This document shows positions 23,205 through 31,364 of a stretch of DNA of 33,973 bases, one piece after another. The stretch's first letter is position 1; each line of letters opens with the position of its first letter. Under the pieces are notes generated by a model that had not been told where the DNA came from, ran no database searches, and saw nothing but the letters and a program-made list of their open reading frames with translations. This DNA is from JBFWWW01 sp050245975 (GTDB taxonomy: Bacteria; Pseudomonadota; Alphaproteobacteria; Rhizobiales; Hyphomicrobiaceae). The stretch lies in the NCBI GenBank assembly GCA_050245975.1, contig JBFWWW010000024.1, forward strand, positions 1 to 33,973, written 5' to 3'. A program made the translations under genes and the position numbers.

Positions 23205-24491
23205 TCAGCCCTTGGAGGGCATCAGCTTGCGGACTTCCTGCAGGAGGTCCTTGGCCGCATCATCCGGCGAGCGCTGACCCGACAGAGCCGTTCCGATGGC
23301 GCGACCGGCGAGATTCCACAGCGTCCCGATCGGCACTGGCCCGCTCGCGTAGGCGCCCCAGGATTGAGCATACTCGAGCTGCTCGGCAAAGCCCTTCATC
23401 TCGGGACCGAAATCCACCTTCTTCAACAGCGAGCGCTGGGCCGGGAACTGCGTGCGGTAGTATTTCGCGAAGACCTCTTCCGAGGCCATGTACTTCACGA
23501 ATTTCCACGCCGCATCCGCATGCTTGGTGTTGGCGTTGATGACGAGCATGCGGCCGCCGATGTTGGAGCTGCGCGTCACGGTCCCCTTGGGAAACGGGCC
23601 GGACACGAAGGGAGGCGCCTTGCCGGGGTTGGCCTTCGCATAGGCTTCCAGCACCTGCTTGAACGTGTTGGGCGGCATCGTCCCGATGGCCTGGTTGCCG
23701 GTGGCGAGCGCCTGCAGGATCGACGGGTCGTGCGCATCGCTGGCGGCAAGGTTCGACTTCGGATTGTCGCCGCCGTCGAGGAAGCTCTTGAGGTACTTCA
23801 TGCAGTCCGCGATGTCGGACTCTCCCAGCCCGATGTCGTAGGTCCCGTCGGGCTTCTTGACGATCAGGGCCTTGCCGTTCGACCACCAGTATGAGGTGGC
23901 GATGAACCAGCTGGCGCCGGATGCGGAGCTGCCGGCGGGGAAGCCGAAGCCGGCCTTGCCGGTCTTCTTGTAGATCGTCTCGCTCGCCTGCCGCAGCTCG
24001 GCCCATGTCTGCGGCAGTTTCTCGATGCCGGCCTGCTTGAGAAGGTCGCTGCGGTAGACCATCGCCCAGGTGTCCGTGGTCCACGGCAGCCCGACGATCT
24101 TGCCCGCGCTCGATTTCGCCAGGTCCTGGGCGACGAAATCCTCAAAGCCGTTCGGCAGCGGACTGCTCTTGATCAGGCCGTCGATCGGCATGATCGCGCC
24201 CGCATCGCCCATTTCCTTCACCCAGACCTGCGCCGAATGGACGACGTCGGGACCCTGGCCGACAGCGGCCTCTCTCAGGAACTGATTGCGCGCGTCACGC
24301 CAGCCGATGCGCTGCAGCTCGACCTTGATGTCGGGATTGTCCTTCTGGAACTCGTCGATCGCGCCCCGCACCTCGGCTTCGCTGTCGTTGAAGCGGAATG
24401 TGATGGTGACCGGGTCCGCCGCCATCGCGCTTCCCGCAAAGGTCACGCCGGCGAAAACCAGCGCGAGCGCCGTTCGAATGCTCCTCGACAT
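23205..24491 (-). CDS. Extracellular solute-binding protein family 1 (sugar ABC transporter)
   Basis: The 428-residue protein has a clear signal peptide (MSRSIRTALALVFAGVTFAGSAMA, cleaved near residue 24) and the two-lobed family 1 pattern. The DPVTITFRFND start, DEFQKDNPDIKVELQRI and EAAVGQGPDVVHSAQVWVKEMGDAGAIMPID match it, as do WTTDTWAMVYRSDLLKQAGIEKLPQTWAEL and WKFVKYMASEEVFAKYY. It captures a sugar-like ligand in the periplasm for the two downstream permeases. The ATG has GGGAGGAC in front, and a good promoter lies about 100 bases upstream. It is the first gene of its operon. Confidence 0.95.
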   Translation of the reverse strand: MSRSIRTALALVFAGVTFAGSAMAADPVTITFRFNDSEAEVRGAIDEFQKDNPDIKVELQRIGWRDARNQFLREAAVGQGPDVVHSAQVWVKEMGDAGAIMPIDGLIKSSPLPNGFEDFVAQDLAKSSAGKIVGLPWTTDTWAMVYRSDLLKQAGIEKLPQTWAELRQASETIYKKTGKAGFGFPAGSSASGASWFIATSYWWSNGKALIVKKPDGTYDIGLGESDIADCMKYLKSFLDGGDNPKSNLAASDAHDPSILQALATGNQAIGTMPPNTFKQVLEAYAKANPGKAPPFVSGPFPKGTVTRSSNIGGRMLVINANTKHADAAWKFVKYMASEEVFAKYYRTQFPAQRSLLKKVDFGPEMKGFAEQLEYAQSWGAYASGPVPIGTLWNLAGRAIGTALSGQRSPDDAAKDLLQEVRKLMPSKG

Positions 24492-24582
24492 GATGTCCTC
24501 CCAAGTTGCGTTTTTCGAGTTCGCCCTGAGCGGCAGTCCGGTGTCGATGGCCCGAAGAAGGCGCCGGGGTGCCGCTTGTTTT

Positions 24583-24608
24583 GAACAGAACCATATGTAA
24601 TCCTGTTC
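24583..24608. promoter_or_regulatory. Inverted repeat over the sugar-operon promoter, possible GntR-UTRA operator
   Basis: GAACAG (24583-24588) and CTGTTC (24603-24608) are perfect inverted arms 14 bases apart, with CATATG near the centre. One arm lies within the promoter spacer and the other just past the -10 of the binding-protein operon, where a repressor would block polymerase. It sits in the 176-base divergent spacer between that operon and the amidohydrolase gene, so it could control both. Confidence 0.45.
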
Positions 24609-24618
24609 CTGCTGTCAA
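24590..24618 (-). promoter_or_regulatory. Sigma-70-type promoter of the sugar ABC/enolase operon
   Basis: On the minus strand TTGACA (24613-24618), 17 bases, then TATGGT (24590-24595): a near-consensus promoter in GC-rich DNA, pointing at the binding-protein gene that starts at 24491. I could not find an equally good promoter for the divergent gene. Confidence 0.65.
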
Positions 24619-24667
24619 AGGACGCCGCATGCGTGTCCTGCCGCGGCTGGGTGAAAAAGGAGGGCAC

Positions 24668-25594
24668 GTGCGCCGCCGCATCGACGCGCATCATCATCTG
24701 TGGGAGCTGGGCCGGTTTCCCTATGCCTGGCTGGCGCCGGATTCGCCGCCGCGCCCGTTCGGCGACCACACGGCGCTGAAGCGCGACTACCGGCTCGCCG
24801 ACTACCGCAAGGACGTCGAGGGCGCGAACGTGGTGGGCTCGGTGTTCGTCGAGGCCAACGCGGGCGCGAACGGGGCCGACGAGATCCGCTGGGTCGATGC
24901 CGTGGCGGGCGATGGTGCATGGCCGCGCGCGAGCGTCGGCAGCCTCGATCTGCGCCGCTCCGATGCCGACGCCGTTCTGGCCGACATGCAGCAGTCCCCC
25001 CGCATGCGCGGCATTCGCATGTCGTTGTGCTGGGATCGCGAACGCCCGCAGTGGCGGTTCATCGATGCGGCCGATGTCATGCAGTCGCCCGCGTTTCTCG
25101 CCGGGCTCTCCGCACTCACGCGACGGGGCCTGATATTCGATGTGTTGGTCGTGCCCCGCCAGCTCCGCCATCTCGCGATGCTTGCACGGGAGCATCCGGA
25201 GCAGGTTTTTGTTCTGAACCACCTGGGTACGCCGTGGTTCGAGACGGCCGCCGACCGCGAGCACTGGCATCGCGGCATGAGGGACTGTGCGGCGTGCCCG
25301 AACATCACCGTCAAGATCTCAGGGCTCTGGCCGCTGGATCGCGGCTGGCGGCCGGCCGTGATACGGGACCCGGTGCGGTACGTCATCGACCTCTTCGGCC
25401 CCGCGCGGTGCATGTGGGCCAGCAATCTTCCCGTCGAGAAGCTCATGTGCCCGGTGAGAGACCAGGTCGCCAACCTGGAGGAGGTCCTCCACGATCTGGC
25501 CGAGGTCGAGCGTGACAGGATATTCTTCGAGACCGCGACGCGGGTCTATCGGCTCGACCCCGAACGAGCAGAGAACGAGCAGAGCGGGAGGTGA
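24668..25594 (+). CDS. Amidohydrolase family 2 protein (probable sugar lactonase / TIM-barrel hydrolase)
   Basis: The 308-residue protein is a metal-dependent TIM-barrel hydrolase of the amidohydrolase_2 / L-fuconolactonase type. It has IDAHHHLWELGRFPYAW at the N-terminus (H8 and H10 as the HxH pair), NVVGSVFVEANAGANGADEIRWVDA, FVLNHLGTPWF (third histidine), ITVKISGLW and MWASNLPVEKL near the end. I prefer the GTG at 24668: AAGGAGGG lies four bases before it and family members begin a few residues before DxHxH. An ATG at 24629 with AAAGGA is a fair alternative (321 residues). Beside a dehydratase-type enolase and an SDR, a lactonase opening a sugar lactone is the best guess. Confidence 0.82.
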   Translation: MRRRIDAHHHLWELGRFPYAWLAPDSPPRPFGDHTALKRDYRLADYRKDVEGANVVGSVFVEANAGANGADEIRWVDAVAGDGAWPRASVGSLDLRRSDADAVLADMQQSPRMRGIRMSLCWDRERPQWRFIDAADVMQSPAFLAGLSALTRRGLIFDVLVVPRQLRHLAMLAREHPEQVFVLNHLGTPWFETAADREHWHRGMRDCAACPNITVKISGLWPLDRGWRPAVIRDPVRYVIDLFGPARCMWASNLPVEKLMCPVRDQVANLEEVLHDLAEVERDRIFFETATRVYRLDPERAENEQSGR

Positions 25595-25596
25595 GC

Positions 25597-26430
25597 ATGG
25601 GCGGGACGCAGGTGGCGACGTCTGAAAGCGCGCTTCGGGTCGCCCGGATGTTTTCGATGGCCGGCCGCAAGGCGCTTGTGACGGGCGGCAGCGTCAGCAT
25701 CGGGCATGAGATCGCGCTGGCCTTTGCCGACGCCGGCGCCGATGTCGCGGTGCATTTCGCGCGGGAGGCGGATGCCGCGTTCGGCAAGCCGCAGGCCGCG
25801 GAGGAAACCGTCGCGGCGATTGCCGGACGCGGGCGCAAGGGGATCGCGATCGAGGCGGATTTCGCCCGGGCCGGCGAGGCCACCCGCTGCGTCGAGGATG
25901 CGCGCCGTGCGCTCGGCGGATGCGACGTGCTGGTGATTTGCGCGTCAATCCAGTACCGGACGCCGTTCGAGGACATCACCGACGAGCAGATCGAGCGGCA
26001 GGTCCGCATCAACTTCAAGGCGACGCTGGAGCTACTGAAGGCCGCACTGCCGGATATGAAGCGGCACGGGTTCGGGCGCATCCTGGCCATCGGCAGCATC
26101 AATCAGACCGCGCCGGAAAGCGTGCTGGCCGTCTATGCGGCGCTGAAAAGCGCCCAGCACAACCTCGTCATAAACCTGGCGCGCGAATACGCGCCGCACG
26201 GCATCACCATCAACAACCTTTCGCCGGGGCTGATCGCGACGGAGCGCAACCGTTTCCGGCGCGAGGACCCTGATGCCTGGGCGGCAATCGAGGCGGGGTG
26301 CTGCCCGATGCGGCGCGCCGGCCGGCCGTCCGAGATCGCGCCCGCAGCGCTTCTGCTGTGCTCGGACGCGGGGAGCTACATCACCGGCGCCGATGTCCAG
26401 GTGACGGGCGGCCGCCATCTGGCGTGGTGA
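25597..26430 (+). CDS. Short-chain dehydrogenase/reductase, sugar or polyol type
   Basis: The 277-residue protein is a classical SDR with Rossmann motif TGGSVSIGHEIA, catalytic serine in AIGSINQ, YxxxK as YAALK, and the C-terminal SYITGADVQVTGGRHLAW. The helix-4 asparagine is in RINFKATLEL. The usual NNAG strand reads VICAS, an unusual substitution that may loosen cofactor binding or mark a subgroup. The ATG at 25597 is favoured because GGGAGG ends five bases before it; the overlapping GTG at 25591 lies inside that ribosome site. The gene follows the lactonase-like gene directly and may oxidise the sugar or polyol that the cassette imports. Confidence 0.87.
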   Translation: MGGTQVATSESALRVARMFSMAGRKALVTGGSVSIGHEIALAFADAGADVAVHFAREADAAFGKPQAAEETVAAIAGRGRKGIAIEADFARAGEATRCVEDARRALGGCDVLVICASIQYRTPFEDITDEQIERQVRINFKATLELLKAALPDMKRHGFGRILAIGSINQTAPESVLAVYAALKSAQHNLVINLAREYAPHGITINNLSPGLIATERNRFRREDPDAWAAIEAGCCPMRRAGRPSEIAPAALLLCSDAGSYITGADVQVTGGRHLAW

Positions 26431-26460
26431 GACGGCGGCTGCGTTTGCGGGTCTGGTCGG

Positions 26461-27222
26461 CTAGCGCTGCCAGCGCGTCACCGTGCGGTCGACCAGAAGC
26501 AGGCCGTAGCTGCTGACGAAGCCGATGACGCCGAGCAGGATCAGGCCGGCATAGAGGTCGGCGGCATGGAACGACCGCGCCGCCAGCAGGATCGCGCTGC
26601 CGAGGCCCTCCTGGCCCGACAGCATTTCCCCGATCACGGCCAAAATCAGCGCCACCGTGAGCGACAGGCGCATGCCGGCGAGGATGTCGGGAACCGCGTT
26701 GGGCAGGCCGATCTTGAGGATGAACTGCAGGCGCGACAGATGCAGCACGCGCGCGACGTCGTTGAGACGCGGCTCGACATTGGCGAACCCCTGGACCGTG
26801 GCCAGCAGTGTCGGCCACACCGAGCCGTAGACGATGACACCCAGCACCATCGCCGGCCCGAGCCCCACCAGCGAGATGGCGACCGGTATGATGGCGGAGG
26901 CCGGCAGCGCGCGTGCAAAGGCGAGGGTCGGCCGCAGGTAGGCGCGCGCCGCCGCGGAGATGCCGATCAGGCTTCCGAGCGCGATGGCGACGAGGCTGGC
27001 AAGCAGCCAGCCGTTCAGCATGCGCAGCACCGTCGCGGTGAGCTGGCCGACGAAGTCGCCGCGCGTCAGGCCGTGGATCAGCGCATCCAGCGTCGCGGCA
27101 GGCGAGGACAGGAAGGCCTTGGAGACAAACCCGCCGGTGGTGACGCCGTGCCAGAGGGCTATCAGGACGGCAAGGCCGGTCGCGCCGAGGATCATCGATC
27201 GTATGCCGTGCGCGATCCTCAT
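26461..27222 (-). CDS. ABC transporter permease (SsuC/TauC family), second of two
   Basis: The 253-residue protein has about six spans and the SsuC-type EAA loop (FANVEPRLNDVARVLHLSRLQFILKIGLPNAVPDILAG). It is the last gene of a five-gene minus-strand unit, and its ATG overlaps the stop of the preceding permease by four bases. Importers of this family (sulfonates, taurine, nitrate, pyrimidine precursors) usually carry one permease gene forming a homodimer. Two different ones here imply a heterodimer. Confidence 0.9.
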   Translation of the reverse strand: MRIAHGIRSMILGATGLAVLIALWHGVTTGGFVSKAFLSSPAATLDALIHGLTRGDFVGQLTATVLRMLNGWLLASLVAIALGSLIGISAAARAYLRPTLAFARALPASAIIPVAISLVGLGPAMVLGVIVYGSVWPTLLATVQGFANVEPRLNDVARVLHLSRLQFILKIGLPNAVPDILAGMRLSLTVALILAVIGEMLSGQEGLGSAILLAARSFHAADLYAGLILLGVIGFVSSYGLLLVDRTVTRWQR

Positions 27223-27980
27223 GCGGCGATGCTCGTGTCCACCTGGCCGCGATGCGCGAAGAGCCGCCGCTCGAGCGACAGCAGCAGGGCGTTGACGCTC
27301 CAGCCGATGAGCCCGACCCAGAACAGAACCGCGAACATGCGCTCCGGCCGCAGCGTTTCCTGCGCGATCATCAGGTCGTAGCCGAGGCCCTGCGGGTTGC
27401 TGACGATCTCCGCCGTCACGGCGACGACGAGGGCGAGCCCCACGGCAAGCCGGAAGGCCGTCATCAGGCGCGGGGCGGCCGCCGGCAGGACGATCTTCCA
27501 GGCGATTTCGAGCGGGCCCATGCGCAGGAGCCGCGCCACCTCGATCAGACGCGGCTCGATCTGGGCGACGGCGCTCTGCGTCAGGATCAGCGAGGGCCAG
27601 AAGGTCGCGAACGCGATCACCGCGATCTCCATGCGGTGGCCGAAGCCGAAGATCAGCAGCGACAGCGGAAGAAGCGCCACAGACGGAATGGGGCGAAGCA
27701 TTTCGACGGCGGCCAGCGTCAGCTCGTTCAGCGTCCTGGAGGCCCCGAGCGCCATTCCGGCGAGCAGGCCAAAGCCGCCGCCGATCGCGAGGCCGGCGAG
27801 AGTGCTGCCGAGTGTCTGTGCCGTGCCGACGATCAACGACCCGTCGGTCAGCGCAGTCCAGAGAGCGGCTACGGCGCGGGAGGGCGGCGCAAGGCTGTCG
27901 CTTGGCCCCCGGGCACGGAACACGAGCTCCGCCAGGGCCAGCAGGATGACCGGAACGACGATGCCGCGCCAGCGCGTCAC
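27219..27980 (-). CDS. ABC transporter permease (SsuC/TauC family), first of two
   Basis: The 253-residue inner-membrane protein has the EAA loop IEPRLIEVARLLRMGPLEIAWKIVLPAAAPRLMTAFRLAV and a typical C-terminal end WVGLIGWSVNALLLSLERRLFAHRG. The start is GTG at 27980, overlapping the ATPase stop (GTGA), with GGAGGAG upstream; a longer in-frame opening overlaps the ATPase gene and is not coding. It pairs with the downstream permease. Confidence 0.9.
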   Translation of the reverse strand: MTRWRGIVVPVILLALAELVFRARGPSDSLAPPSRAVAALWTALTDGSLIVGTAQTLGSTLAGLAIGGGFGLLAGMALGASRTLNELTLAAVEMLRPIPSVALLPLSLLIFGFGHRMEIAVIAFATFWPSLILTQSAVAQIEPRLIEVARLLRMGPLEIAWKIVLPAAAPRLMTAFRLAVGLALVVAVTAEIVSNPQGLGYDLMIAQETLRPERMFAVLFWVGLIGWSVNALLLSLERRLFAHRGQVDTSIAA

Positions 27981-28741
27981 GCGTGGATCTCCTCCATCAC
28001 CGAGAACAGCTCGCGCCGCAGGCGCAGAAACTCGGGGTGCTCGCGGGTCGTGAGCTGGTTGCGCGGCCGCGGCAGGGAAATCTCGACGGTGCGTGCCATG
28101 CGGCCGGGATTGGAGTAGAGCGCGATCACCCGGTCGCCGAGATAGAGCGCCTCCTCCAGATCGTGCGTGACGAAGAGAACGGTCGCCTTGCGCTCGGCGG
28201 CGATGCGCAGGACCTCGTCCTGCAGGGATTGCCGCGTCATGGCGTCGAGGGCGCCGAAGGGCTCGTCCATCAGCAGAACGCTCGGGTCCTGCGCGAGGCT
28301 GCGCGCGATCTGCAGGCGCTGCTGCATGCCGCCGGAGAGCTGCGCCGGATATTTGTCGGCATGATCGGAGAGCCCGACCTTTGCCAGCAGCGGGCCGATG
28401 CGTGCGGCGCGCTCGCCGGCGGGGATGTCGATGGCCTCCAGCGCGAGGCTCACGTTGCCGGTTGCCGTCCGCCAGGGCAGTAGCGCGCGACCGTAGTCCT
28501 GGAAGACGAAGGCGACGTCGCGCGAGGGACCCGACACCGCCCGGCCGTCGAGACGCACCTGTCCGCGCGTCGGCGTCGCGAGGCCGGCGAGCAGGCGCAG
28601 CAGGGTGGTCTTGCCGCAGCCCGACGCGCCGATCACGCACACGAATTCGCCGCGCTCGACCGCGAACGAGATGGACTCGACGATGGGCCGCCCCCCGAGT
28701 TCGAGGCCGACGGCCTCGAACTCCAATGCGGTCGTTGGCAT
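27977..28741 (-). CDS. ABC transporter ATP-binding protein (SsuB/TauB family)
   Basis: The 254-residue ATPase has Walker A GASGCGKTT at 38-46, a Q-loop in VAFVFQDYGRALLPWRT, signature LSGGMQQRLQIAR, Walker B VLLMDEPFGALDAMTR and H-loop LFVTHDLEEALYLGDR. This is the nitrate/sulfonate/taurine subfamily. It energises import through the two downstream permeases. The ATG at 28741 is eight bases after the binding-protein stop and lacks a clear ribosome site, suggesting translational coupling. Confidence 0.93.
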   Translation of the reverse strand: MPTTALEFEAVGLELGGRPIVESISFAVERGEFVCVIGASGCGKTTLLRLLAGLATPTRGQVRLDGRAVSGPSRDVAFVFQDYGRALLPWRTATGNVSLALEAIDIPAGERAARIGPLLAKVGLSDHADKYPAQLSGGMQQRLQIARSLAQDPSVLLMDEPFGALDAMTRQSLQDEVLRIAAERKATVLFVTHDLEEALYLGDRVIALYSNPGRMARTVEISLPRPRNQLTTREHPEFLRLRRELFSVMEEIHA

Positions 28742-28749
28742 GTCTGGCA

Positions 28750-29694
28750 CTACCGGGCGATCGTTTTCTTCACGTCGAGCGCGGAGCGCAGCATGTCCTG
28801 CTTCTTCATGATGTCGATCCAGGCCCCCATGCCGGCCTCCGTCACCTCGGCGTTCCAGCGGCCGAGCAGCATGTTGGCGATCACCTCCGGCGGCATCTTG
28901 ATGAACTTGGCCGTCGCCGCGCGGACGGCGGCGTGGTCCTTGTTGGCGATGGCGGTCCCTTCGGCGATCGCCTCGCGGAACGCCTTGGCGGCGGCCGGGT
29001 TGGCGTCCACCCACTTGCGCGTCGCGGAATAGACGATGATCGGCAGATCGGTCTTGAGGTTGTCGGTGAACGACGTGACCTTCTTGCCGATATTGGCCTG
29101 GACGATGCGCCCCATCACCGGCTCGCCGGTGACCACGGCATCGACATTGCCGCCCTTGAGGACGTCGGCCATCTGCGGGAAGCCGACCTCGACGAAGGTG
29201 ACCTTCTTGTAGTCGACACCGTTGTCGATGAGCCAGTTGCGGAACAGCACGTGCAGGAAGGCGCCGAGGCCCGGCGCGCCGACCTTCTTGCCGACGAAGT
29301 CGGCGGGCTTGGCGACCGCGACATCGGCCTTGACCACGGCGCCGAACGATTTCTGGTCCTTGTCGGTGACGCCCGAACCGGCGACGGCAACCTGATCGAG
29401 GCCGCCATCGACGGCCTGCAGCAGCACCGACACCGTCGTGCCGCCGAACGTGATGGAGCCCGACTCGACGGCCGCCGGCAGCTGCGAGTTGAGCGGCACC
29501 AGCTTGAACTCGACATCGAGGCCGCGCTTCTTGAACAGGCCCTGGTCCATGGCGATGAAGCCGGGCGCGAAGTCGACGGTCGCCGTGTAGCCGACAATGA
29601 TCTTGGGTGACTGGGCAAACGCCGGTGCGGCAATGGCCGATCCGGCGATTGCGGCGGCGATGGCGGCCGCGCGCGCAAAGGTTCTGAGGTTCAT
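28750..29694 (-). CDS. ABC transporter substrate-binding protein (SsuA/NMT1-like)
   Basis: The 314-residue protein has an alanine-rich signal peptide (MNLRTFARAAAIAAAIAGSA...APAFA) and the NMT1/SsuA pattern: IIVGYTATVDFAPGFIAMDQGLFKKRGLDVEF, AAVESGSITFGG, FVGKKVGAPGLGAFLHVLFRNWLIDNGVD and GGNVDAVVTGEPVMGRI. Ligands of this family include sulfonates, nitrate, riboflavin and pyrimidine precursors. GGGAG precedes the ATG. It follows the regulator gene by 45 bases and precedes the ATPase by eight. The linked cyclase and FAH-type enzymes suggest a ring-derived or acylpyruvate-like carbon source (inference). Confidence 0.93.
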   Translation of the reverse strand: MNLRTFARAAAIAAAIAGSAIAAPAFAQSPKIIVGYTATVDFAPGFIAMDQGLFKKRGLDVEFKLVPLNSQLPAAVESGSITFGGTTVSVLLQAVDGGLDQVAVAGSGVTDKDQKSFGAVVKADVAVAKPADFVGKKVGAPGLGAFLHVLFRNWLIDNGVDYKKVTFVEVGFPQMADVLKGGNVDAVVTGEPVMGRIVQANIGKKVTSFTDNLKTDLPIIVYSATRKWVDANPAAAKAFREAIAEGTAIANKDHAAVRAATAKFIKMPPEVIANMLLGRWNAEVTEAGMGAWIDIMKKQDMLRSALDVKKTIAR

Positions 29695-29739
29695 CCTGGT
29701 CGTTCTCCCTATGTTGATCTTGTGGTCGAGCGTTGATCG

Positions 29740-30480
29740 CTAGCGCCGTTTCGACGTGTCCCTTTCCAGTTTCTTTCGTTTACCGCCGGCCAGCTCGCCG
29801 ATCAGGACATCGGCGGTGAGCCCGATATGCGCCTTGAGCGCGCGCGCAGCTTCCAGCCTGTTGCGCCCCAGGACGGCGTCCATGAGAATCCGGTGCTCGG
29901 CGAGGACGACGTCGTTTGCGAACGCATACCGGCGCAGAAGAAGGCGATAGCGCGTTGCCTGCAGGTAGAGCCGGTCGCAAAAGGCCTTCACCTCGGCGAG
30001 AGGGCAGGCGGCGATCAGGGCGCGGTGAAAGCGCTGATGGCGCATCTCGAATTCCTGCACGTCGGGCTTGGCCCGGCCGCGCGTGCGCGCGAACATGCGC
30101 TCGAGCAGATGAAAGCTGGTGGTGATCTCGTCCTCCCAGGCGGCATCGCCGTGGGCGATGGCGAGCTTCACCGCCTCGACCTCGACGAGCTGCCGCGACC
30201 GGGTGATGTCGGCCAGATGCGCGGCGCTGAGGGGCGGGACGCGAAATCCGCGCTGGCTGTACTGGTTCACGAGCCCTTGCGCGGAGAGCTGCGCCAGCGC
30301 CTCCCGCATCGGGCTCGAACCGATGCCGTAGCGCTCCTTGAGCACCCGGATCTTCAGCTTGCTGTCGGGTTTCAGCGAGCCGAGGACGATATCGCGCTGC
30401 AGGAGGCGCAGCGCTTCCTCCGACGATGTCGCCTCGCTGCGCTCGCCGGCCTGCGCCGTCATGTCGTGATGGGCTCCCAT
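29740..30480 (-). CDS. GntR-family regulator with FCD domain
   Basis: The 246-residue protein has a winged helix at about residues 20-90 (EEALRLLQRDIVLGSLKPDS, LKIRVLKERYGIGSSPMREALAQLSAQGLV, GFRVPPLSAAHLADI) and an all-helical FCD effector domain. Likely metal-binding histidines are seen in EMRHQRFHRALIAAC, AEHRILMDAV and LKAHIGLT. The SSPMREAL helix resembles the CsiR-like subgroup. The ATG at 30480 is the first start; an internal ATG seven codons in is possible. It is the first gene of the importer unit and lies divergent to the cyclase gene, with a 16-bp palindrome over its promoter. It probably represses both directions until the substrate or a metabolite binds. Confidence 0.9.
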   Translation of the reverse strand: MGAHHDMTAQAGERSEATSSEEALRLLQRDIVLGSLKPDSKLKIRVLKERYGIGSSPMREALAQLSAQGLVNQYSQRGFRVPPLSAAHLADITRSRQLVEVEAVKLAIAHGDAAWEDEITTSFHLLERMFARTRGRAKPDVQEFEMRHQRFHRALIAACPLAEVKAFCDRLYLQATRYRLLLRRYAFANDVVLAEHRILMDAVLGRNRLEAARALKAHIGLTADVLIGELAGGKRKKLERDTSKRR

Positions 30481-30518
30481 GACCGCAGTCTAGGAGCGGG
30501 ATTTCCGCCGCGCAAACA

Positions 30519-30534
30519 ATTTTATCGACAAAAT
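30519..30534. promoter_or_regulatory. Candidate FCD-GntR operator
   Basis: ATTTTATCGACAAAAT is a 16-bp near-palindrome (ATTTT / AAAAT arms around a TCGA core, one mismatched pair) in the 104-base divergent spacer. It overlaps the -10 box of the regulator's promoter and lies about 50 bases before the cyclase start, so one bound dimer could control both directions. Confidence 0.6.
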
Positions 30535-30549
30535 CGGATTTGCGGACAA
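30521..30549 (-). promoter_or_regulatory. Promoter of the GntR-importer unit
   Basis: On the minus strand TTGTCC (30544-30549), 17 bases, then GATAAA (30521-30526), running into AAT. The -10 lies inside the palindrome at 30519-30534, which supports autorepression. Confidence 0.5.
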
Positions 30550-30584
30550 ACATGGAGGAAACGAGAAAAGGACAGGAGGAAACG

Positions 30585-31361
30585 ATGGCACGCCGCATCA
30601 TCGATATCTCCGTGCCGCTGCAGGCCGACATCGCATCCGATCCGCCGGGCAACGAGCCGAAGATCACCTACATCGACCACAAGCAGAGCGCGCCGATGGT
30701 GTGCGGCTACTTCCCCGGCCTTGCGCCCGCCGACCTGCCGGACGGGGAGGGATGGGCCGTGGAGCGGGTCGAGATCTCCACCCACAACGGCACGCATCTC
30801 GATGCGCCCTACCATTTCGCGTCGACGATGGACGGCGGCAAGCGATCCCTGCGCATCGACGAGGTGCCGCTCGAGTGGTGCTTCCAGCCCGGCGTGAAGC
30901 TGGATTTCCGCCATTTTCCGGACGGCTATGTCGCGACCGCCGCCGATGTCGAGGCGGAGCTGAAGCGCATCGGCCATACGCTGAAGCCGCTCGACATCGT
31001 CGTCGTCAACACGGCGGCGGGCAAACGCTATGGCGCGCCCGACTACGTGCCGACCGGCTGCGGCATGGGACGGGAAGCGACGCTCTATCTCACGTCACGC
31101 GGCGTGCGCGTCACCGGCACCGATGCCTGGTCCTGGGACGCACCGTTCGTGCACACGGCGAAGAAGTTCGCCGAGACGCACAACGCCGGGCTGATCTGGG
31201 AGGGGCACAAGTCGGGCCGCGAGATCGGCTACTGCCACATCGAGAAGCTGCACAATCTGGAATCGCTTCCCCCGCACGGCTTCATGGTCGCCTGCTTCCC
31301 CGTGAAGATCAAAGCAGCGTCGGCGGGCTGGACGCGCGCCGTCGCCATCATCGAGGAGTGA
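30585..31361 (+). CDS. Metal-dependent cyclase/hydrolase (kynurenine formamidase-like)
   Basis: The 258-residue protein belongs to the cyclase family (PF04199), which includes bacterial kynurenine formamidase and isatin hydrolase. The metal motif HxxxHxDxxxH is complete: H67, H71, D73 and H77 in STHNGTHLDAPYHF. The DISVPLQADIASDP start and the FVHTAKKFAETHNAGLIWEGHKSG and NLESLPPHGFMVACFPVKI segments fit. It hydrolyses an amide or lactam-like C-N bond or acts on an activated ring. The ATG at 30585 has AGGAGGAAA before it, while a start at 30540 has no ribosome site. It overlaps nothing and is followed after three bases by the FAH-type gene, so the two act in sequence. Confidence 0.9.
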   Translation: MARRIIDISVPLQADIASDPPGNEPKITYIDHKQSAPMVCGYFPGLAPADLPDGEGWAVERVEISTHNGTHLDAPYHFASTMDGGKRSLRIDEVPLEWCFQPGVKLDFRHFPDGYVATAADVEAELKRIGHTLKPLDIVVVNTAAGKRYGAPDYVPTGCGMGREATLYLTSRGVRVTGTDAWSWDAPFVHTAKKFAETHNAGLIWEGHKSGREIGYCHIEKLHNLESLPPHGFMVACFPVKIKAASAGWTRAVAIIEE

Positions 31362-31364
31362 TCC

